Shown: in pieces, positions 58,428-64,000 of the stretch
Numbering within the stretch: position 1 is the stretch's first letter
Layout: each line of letters opens with the position of its first letter
Source: Coriolopsis trogii
Taxonomy: Eukaryota > Basidiomycota > Agaricomycetes > Polyporales > Polyporaceae
Direction: 5' to 3'
Length of the DNA stretch: 64,000 nt
NCBI GenBank assembly: GCA_020543525.1
Contig: JAHYIO010000036.1
Span: forward strand, 2,666,001 to 2,730,000
Made by a program: the position numbers and the translations under genes
Notes under the pieces: model-generated
Databases searched by the model: none
Seen by the model: the letters and a program-made list of their open reading frames with translations, nothing else
What the model was told of the DNA's origin: nothing

Positions 58428-61400
58428 GCACGAAAGAGCAGGACCGATGGTGGTGGGTGAGCAGAAGCCAGGGCCAGCTGGCCACAGGAGGGCCGCAGAG
58501 GGAGGATGGCGTCCCAACGTGGTTTCTGCAATGTTTTCTGCCGGGAAACATGAGTAGGGTCCCAGTCGTGCGAGCTGAGGTAATCGCCTGCCGTTGTCTC
58601 AGAGCCCATCGATCACGGGTGCGTGCCCCTCCCGCCTCGAGGGATGGACGGTAAGGCGACGGTCGCGCGCGCATGGCCGGCGCGGGGCGAGATTAACGTG
58701 TACACTTACCATACTTGGCGACCACCGCTATGTGCGCAGGCAGACGACGGCCTAGCGTGGCGTATGTCGCAATCCTCCTCCTCTCTGCCGCCGGCACATA
58801 GTATCCTTGGACCTCACTGGACCAAAGGCCGGCGTCGAGTTCATAGCGTAGGGTTCGTGCGCGACCGTAGCCGTTGCAGGAGCGAGACCGCTGCCGTCGA
58901 TAGTACTCTGATGACCACCAGATGTCGTCAGCGAGAACACACGAGGCCGGGTGCTTCCGGACATCCGGCGCGAGCATGCGGAGAGCGACATCCGAGTCCC
59001 TCCTCGCTGGCTGAGCAGCTGCAGCTGGGAGCAACTATACAGAGAGCGAGTCGAGGGCGCCTTCTCCTAGACTCCTTCCGAGGCAAAAAAAGCCGTCCAG
59101 GACAAGATCGGACACGAGCCAGCGTGTGGGAAAGCACAGTCGAAGGGGCAAGAGCTACCTCCACGCAGGGGCAGCTAGTGAAGAGCACACACAAAAGGCC
59201 AGACGGTGGAGCTCTCGCGCTCATCGTGTTGATTTGGGCCCATCGCGGCTGACACGGACCACATTTCGACGCGTCGCCTGCCCGTCGCGTACGCGGTGGT
59301 CAGCCGCGCAGCGAGCCAAAGGGGGCATATGGATGTGCAAACGAAGATCGCGCGCGACCCGTGCGATTGCAATGATCGTCTTCTGCGCTGACATACCACG
59401 ACCTGTGAAAGCGTCGGACCTCTGGGGAGACACGGATGACTTCATGGCTCACCCTTCCCTTCCATGATCGAGTCGTCGATCTTGTAATATGCGCCCTTCT
59501 TCTCGCCTCGTACTATGTCCGAGAGGTGCCTTTTACCCGCAGGCCTCCTGCAGCAAGTCTTCTTCCAAGTGCTACCGCGACGGGGTCCTGGCGTGGACTG
59601 TTTGCTTCGCACAGCAGCCGTACTTGTATACGCGTTGTCAATGAAGCGTTCCGGACATCTTCAAGATCCAAACCGTGAGCAAAACGACCTACCGACAGTG
59701 GCCAGCCGAGTTTAGAGTGAAAGGTCGGACTGTCCTGATCGACATGATGTGTGATATGCAAGCCGCGCTCTTGTCCGCTGAAGCAAGAATGAGTGGAGCA
59801 TCTTGAAGACGTCACATCGTGGGGACATGTGAGAAGCCTCCCTGCCGTTACCGCATGTCCAGAAGCACCGTCCAGGAAGGCAAGCACGCACCGGCGGTAG
59901 AGAGCAGGTACTCCGCAGCACCTCGACAATGCCTTGCGTCCCCAGACGCGCACGCCGTCGACCCGGAGGAGAAACGGGCGGTTCGATTGTGATTGTGCAG
60001 GAGGCCGGGACGCAGATATCACCGTCGTGAACAAACATCTCGACAAATCAGGTGTCTGCTCCACCCCACCATGGACGTACTCATGTAGGCTTTAGCCAGG
60101 GCCCGATGCTAGGACGAGCATCGACATGATCGAATCAGTATGATCTGGGAGCGTGCTGGCGAGTACCGTACGCTCGTAACTCAAACACCCAAACGGGGTG
60201 ATCTGCGCTGCGGGCAAGCTAAGAATATGCCAAGGCCGGCGAACTCGTCCGAGGCCTCGACCGACGACAATAGCAGGACGAGCGTCGCCCGAAGCGCGAG
60301 ATCCAACATCCGCGCGACACGGCGCGACATCGCAGAGTTTGCGAGGGAAGCGTCCTGTCATGCGATGATGGCGTGCGTGGGTACCTGGGACACAAATAAG
60401 ACAGGGAACGGGGAGAGAGAGGAGGAACGTACGTACGCGCGAGTTGGGTAGCCTCGTTGCCTTTGCCTGCCTGGCACCAACGTCCCCACTCCTGACTTCC
60501 ATTCCTGATCACCTCCGTCATTCAAGCACGTCTTTCGGTTAACATTGCGGGAGAAACGAATCGCAAGATGAGCTGGAAGCGTGGAGAAGACCGACGAAGT
60601 ACGGCGGTGGGCGCAGGATGCAGTGCTCGCTCAATGGCGGGTCTACGAGGAAGACTAGGTTGAGTTCCCGACCCTCGGCGGTTGCGCTTCGCAATATAGG
60701 GCCTCTCCTTCGCCGCGAGCTAGAGCTTCTGTACTTGCACCCTCCACCTCTCCGTTAGATTGCAGGGAAGGCCGGGCGTGCGGACGCAGGTCACCTGAGT
60801 CAAAATCAGAGTCCGTCAGCCCGGAAGCGTGCAAGTCAGAACACAAAACGTACACTGGCAGGGCCCTCTCTATACCATGATCCCGAGCGTGATCAGAGCT
60901 ATCCCAGGAGTTGTCAATGTCACCATGCGCTCACCAGGAGAAGCAACCCAAATCGCTGGCGAATTCCTGTGCGAATCAAGAACCAATTGCCAGGGTCATA
61001 GGGAAGGGGGGGTTATTGGACGACGCCGGGGTGTGCGCCTGCCTATACTTGGGCGTACGAATTCAATCTGAACCCATCACCTGCCCGCAACCCCCGGAAT
61101 TCGAACGTCAGCTCAAGATGCCTCGTGCCCCGGTCCAATTGAGACCCTCACCTCTATTCGGTCGGATGAGCTTCACGTTCTGCAAGACAGAAGGATGGAC
61201 GAACGCCTCGAGGTAGCGAATCGCACACCGTGACGCTGCACGGTAAGGCGCGGAGGGTCCATCCGTCCATAAGGTTACGTCCATGGGGTCTCTGTCGTAA
61301 CAGGGAACACGCGAAGTCCGAGAGCGCGCGGAGGGTGAGATGCCGGGAAGCGCTGCCCGCTGCAGGCTTTTGAACGTGGAACTTTGAGCTTGTCCCGTGC

Positions 61401-64000
61401 CTCGAGGCTCGCAGAGTCTCAGGCGGTGCCACCGCAAGGTCCCCTATCAAAGTCTCTTCCATATCCAAGTCGTCCCAAGGAAGTCGCGGCTGGTGGATGA
61501 GTATATGAAGCATGGTAAGGCCTTCCCTTGTACAATCTACTCCAAACAGGGGGTGCGCACCAGGTAAGCACGCCATGGCGTTATCGCCTCAGGCTTTTGC
61601 GCAATGTTTGGCAGTGCTATCGTCCGCCGACTCGCAGCTAGCAACCGTCAGTCTCCACGTCAGTGCTAGTTGCGTTCCTATGCATGATGCACCTGGTTGG
61701 GGGGGGGGGACGAAAAGGGGTGCACGTACATTTCGTCGATTAGCCACAACCCCACCTTGCCAACGTCGAGCGCGCCAACATCCTGGTGGCCGGCGCGCAA
61801 GATACTCCGTGCCATCTCTTCGCGCCCTGCATCGTCCTTCTCCCTGTAGGCTGCGAACTCCTTCCCAGCGAGCTCCGCATTCCGCATTCTTCTGCGGAAG
61901 AGTCTCCATTGCGACGGGAAAACGGAGGCCGCCGACGCTGAGCCCAAATGCTTACATAGAGAAAACCCAAGGAATGCTCAGTCTCGGCAGTAGCAACCAG
62001 CCAAGGCCCATAAATGCACAGCGCGAGTTCGAGGGCGCACGTTCGTATGCATAGTCAGCGGTGGCGCAGGTCCAGAGGCACTAGGTTGGGAATGATGGTG
62101 GACGTACTAGCACCGCACACCGCGATCAGTACATAATGCAGACCGAGGCTGCCAGTGCGTGCTGAGAGATCGACGTGCGGGAACCCAGGCGAGCGGTACG
62201 CGCTAGGGGTGTGTCTATAAATAGGGTTAGTGACCGAACTTACCGTGTTGGGGAGTCCCGCCGCGGGCTGCGGCAGGCTGACATACCCGGAGAATGATTG
62301 CGAGTGACAGCAAAAAGCAGACTTTTAGAGTGTTTTGGACGACGACGAGGGTGGCGACGGCTCGGGGCCGTCACTGCTTGCTTGCTTACGTGCTTCCATT
62401 CTGAAATGGAGGTGGTCGAGTGTCGGCCGACTTGTGCGGCACTCACAGAGCAGTTCATGTACTCGGCGACACATTACGGAGACGTCGAAAGAACGTTCTG
62501 GGCGGAAATCGGTTGCGGACTATGTTGACCGAACGCATGATGTAGCCGCTGAGTAAGTGGCCAAGGTTATCAAGAGCACAGGGATGGACGTACCGCGCCG
62601 CACCCTCGTCGTCACCGTTTGCGGATACCGATAGAGAGCCGGGTACCGCCTTCGCGGGTCGAGGTCACTCTTCATCGACCTGGTCGACCTGCATTCACCA
62701 TACACAAGCCTAGCGCGACCGTCGTCCGCAGTCATGCGATAAGTCGCAAAACGGGGCTCGATCGCACCGCTGTCAGCACTGGCCATGGGACCGCAGACAG
62801 ATGCCGGGTACCGGTAGCTGTTGATGACGCACACTTGTGCAGACGTCGACCAACCGGATGATCCCGTCGAGCAAGAGTGCATTCACGACGACCCTGTCTC
62901 TTTTTTCGCGATGAACGCAGCCGAACTTCCCGGCTGACATGCGCACAGTTTCTGTCGCCCGCTGACGGCGACGAACAAGATGGAGAAGACACTCACAGTG
63001 CACCGACCACCCAACTTGAGCGCCACCGGTCTGGGCCGACTTGCGACCGACGACGCAGCGGGGAACAGCTGCGGACGGAAGAGATTGGAGCGGTCGCGAG
63101 GGCGTGCGAGGTTGGTAGGAGAACAGGCGGGGTCAGCAGGGCGGCGATGGAGCAGCAACTCTCGCGAGTGAAGGAGGGATGCGAGCGAAGTGGAGAAGGA
63201 GGAGCATCAGTGGAGGGCAGCCCTGATCGTGTCTGGCCGTTTGTCTGAGTCTCAAGTGTGTCTGTCACCTTCCAGCTCGTCGTTCAAACTTCCATCAACG
63301 TGGCGTGTTGTCCCTGTTGGTGCGCATCACATCAAACAGAAAGCTTGTGTGCGGACAAGTTCGTGGAGAGCGAGTCCGGATAAGTCGGGGCCGTCGCCCA
63401 AGAGGTTGCGAGGTGGGAATGACGCAGAGTTGACGAGGCACATTCGGTAGCAAATCTGGACAGCAGCAGGCGCGCGTTCCAGACACGGTAAAGTCGGTGG
63501 CGTGATGGGGTAGACACCGCCCAACGCTACCCGGAAATAGCGTGAAGTGTCCGGCAGAGTGGTTCGGTCTGGGCTGCTACCCAGCACAACGGGTCGCGAC
63601 AGGATAGGCAAGGGATGTGATCATGGGTTGTTTCCGTGCGAGAGAGAAGCCACGTCCAGGAGGACTGCGAAGGGGCCATGGGAGTGTGGCTGCGCAGCTG
63701 TTTATCTGCCAGAGTATCCCGCAGAAGTCCGGACGTTCGAGAGGGGCGACCACTCCACACACAGGATTGCTGGCCAGTCAAGAGTGCCGCGTCGAGGGGA
63801 AAGGCGGGAGAACGCCGCTGGGGGCGGGAGGCGGGAGGAGATAAGGGTCGATCGGGAATCTCAGATTGGGATATGAAATGGACAAGATGGGCGGCTACGA
63901 AGCGACGGAGAGAACCAAAGCTGGGGTCGCACAGGGTCGCACCTGGTTGGGTCCAAAGGCAACGACCGACCTCTCCCTCCAACCGCTCAAACGGGTCGAA
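58428..64000. other. 5.6 kb without a supportable gene
   Basis: I could not build a consistent gene here. Long frames occur on both strands, as expected from high GC. A few minus-strand stretches look more protein-like than the rest, for example near 61730-61930 (RRRMRNAELAGKEFAAYREK and WLIDEM), 61400-61560 (LHILIHQPRLPWDDLDMEET) and 62640-62870 (IEPRFATYRMTADDGRARLV), with splice-like words nearby. They do not join into a recognisable family. A run of 11 G lies at 61699-61709. Confidence 0.35.

Noticed and set aside
1..64000. CRISPR arrays, rRNA, tRNA or intact transposons
   Set aside because: No regular spaced repeats, no tRNA A/B box pairs with a foldable body, and no transposase or reverse transcriptase frames were seen; the genome is eukaryotic.

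Overview
The window looks like nuclear DNA of a filamentous basidiomycete, most likely an Agaricomycete of the polypore type. Almost every gene is broken by several short introns of about 35-80 bases with GT-AG (once GC-AG) borders. Genes are densely packed on both strands. The gene set (bicupin oxalate decarboxylase, F-box paralogues, toxD-like medium-chain reductases, P450, metacaspase, Serinc) is typical of wood- or litter-decay fungi. Species cannot be named from the sequence alone.

Layout. 2.0-6.0 kb: a secreted ricin-B-like protein, then two nearly identical tandem medium-chain reductases (MDR-A, MDR-B). 6.7-9.1: type I metacaspase. 10.0-12.4: sugar or quinate-type MFS transporter. 12.6-14.7: cytochrome P450. 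15.6-19.9: Srs2/UvrD-type DNA helicase. 20.7-21.8: Hsp20-type protein. 22.3-24.6: ApaH/Ppn2-like phosphatase. 25.0-26.9: oxalate decarboxylase. 27.8-30.0: homogentisate 1,2-dioxygenase. 30.9-35.1: two tandem zinc alcohol dehydrogenases. 36.3-38.0: F-box protein. 38.1-42.5: tandem Serinc (TMS1) genes. 42.7-44.1: RAD51D-like recombinase paralogue. 44.4-45.8: MDR-C. 46.4-47.1: second ricin-B-like secreted protein. 47.6-49.4: aldose 1-epimerase. 49.8-56.7: a patch of MDR and F-box genes and relics. 57.3-58.4: a second Hsp20-like protein. 58.4-64.0: no gene I can support.

The strongest theme is local duplication and decay. The Serinc duplication carried a piece of the RAD51D 3' end with it, leaving a recognisable relic between the two Serinc copies. 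An MDR 5' fragment is joined directly to an F-box 3' fragment at about 49.9 kb, which looks like an internal deletion of an MDR plus F-box pair like the one still standing next door (MDR-D followed by F-box 2). F-box 2 itself carries a stop and a frameshift. The lectin-like gene sits beside MDR genes at both ends of the window.

The genes do not form one pathway and I see no biosynthetic core enzyme. The best single-gene observation is the Srs2-like helicase, whose disordered C-terminal tail holds seven SUMO-acceptor-type motifs. Exon borders were worked out by eye from splice signals and paralogue comparison; outer coordinates are from predicted start to stop codons.
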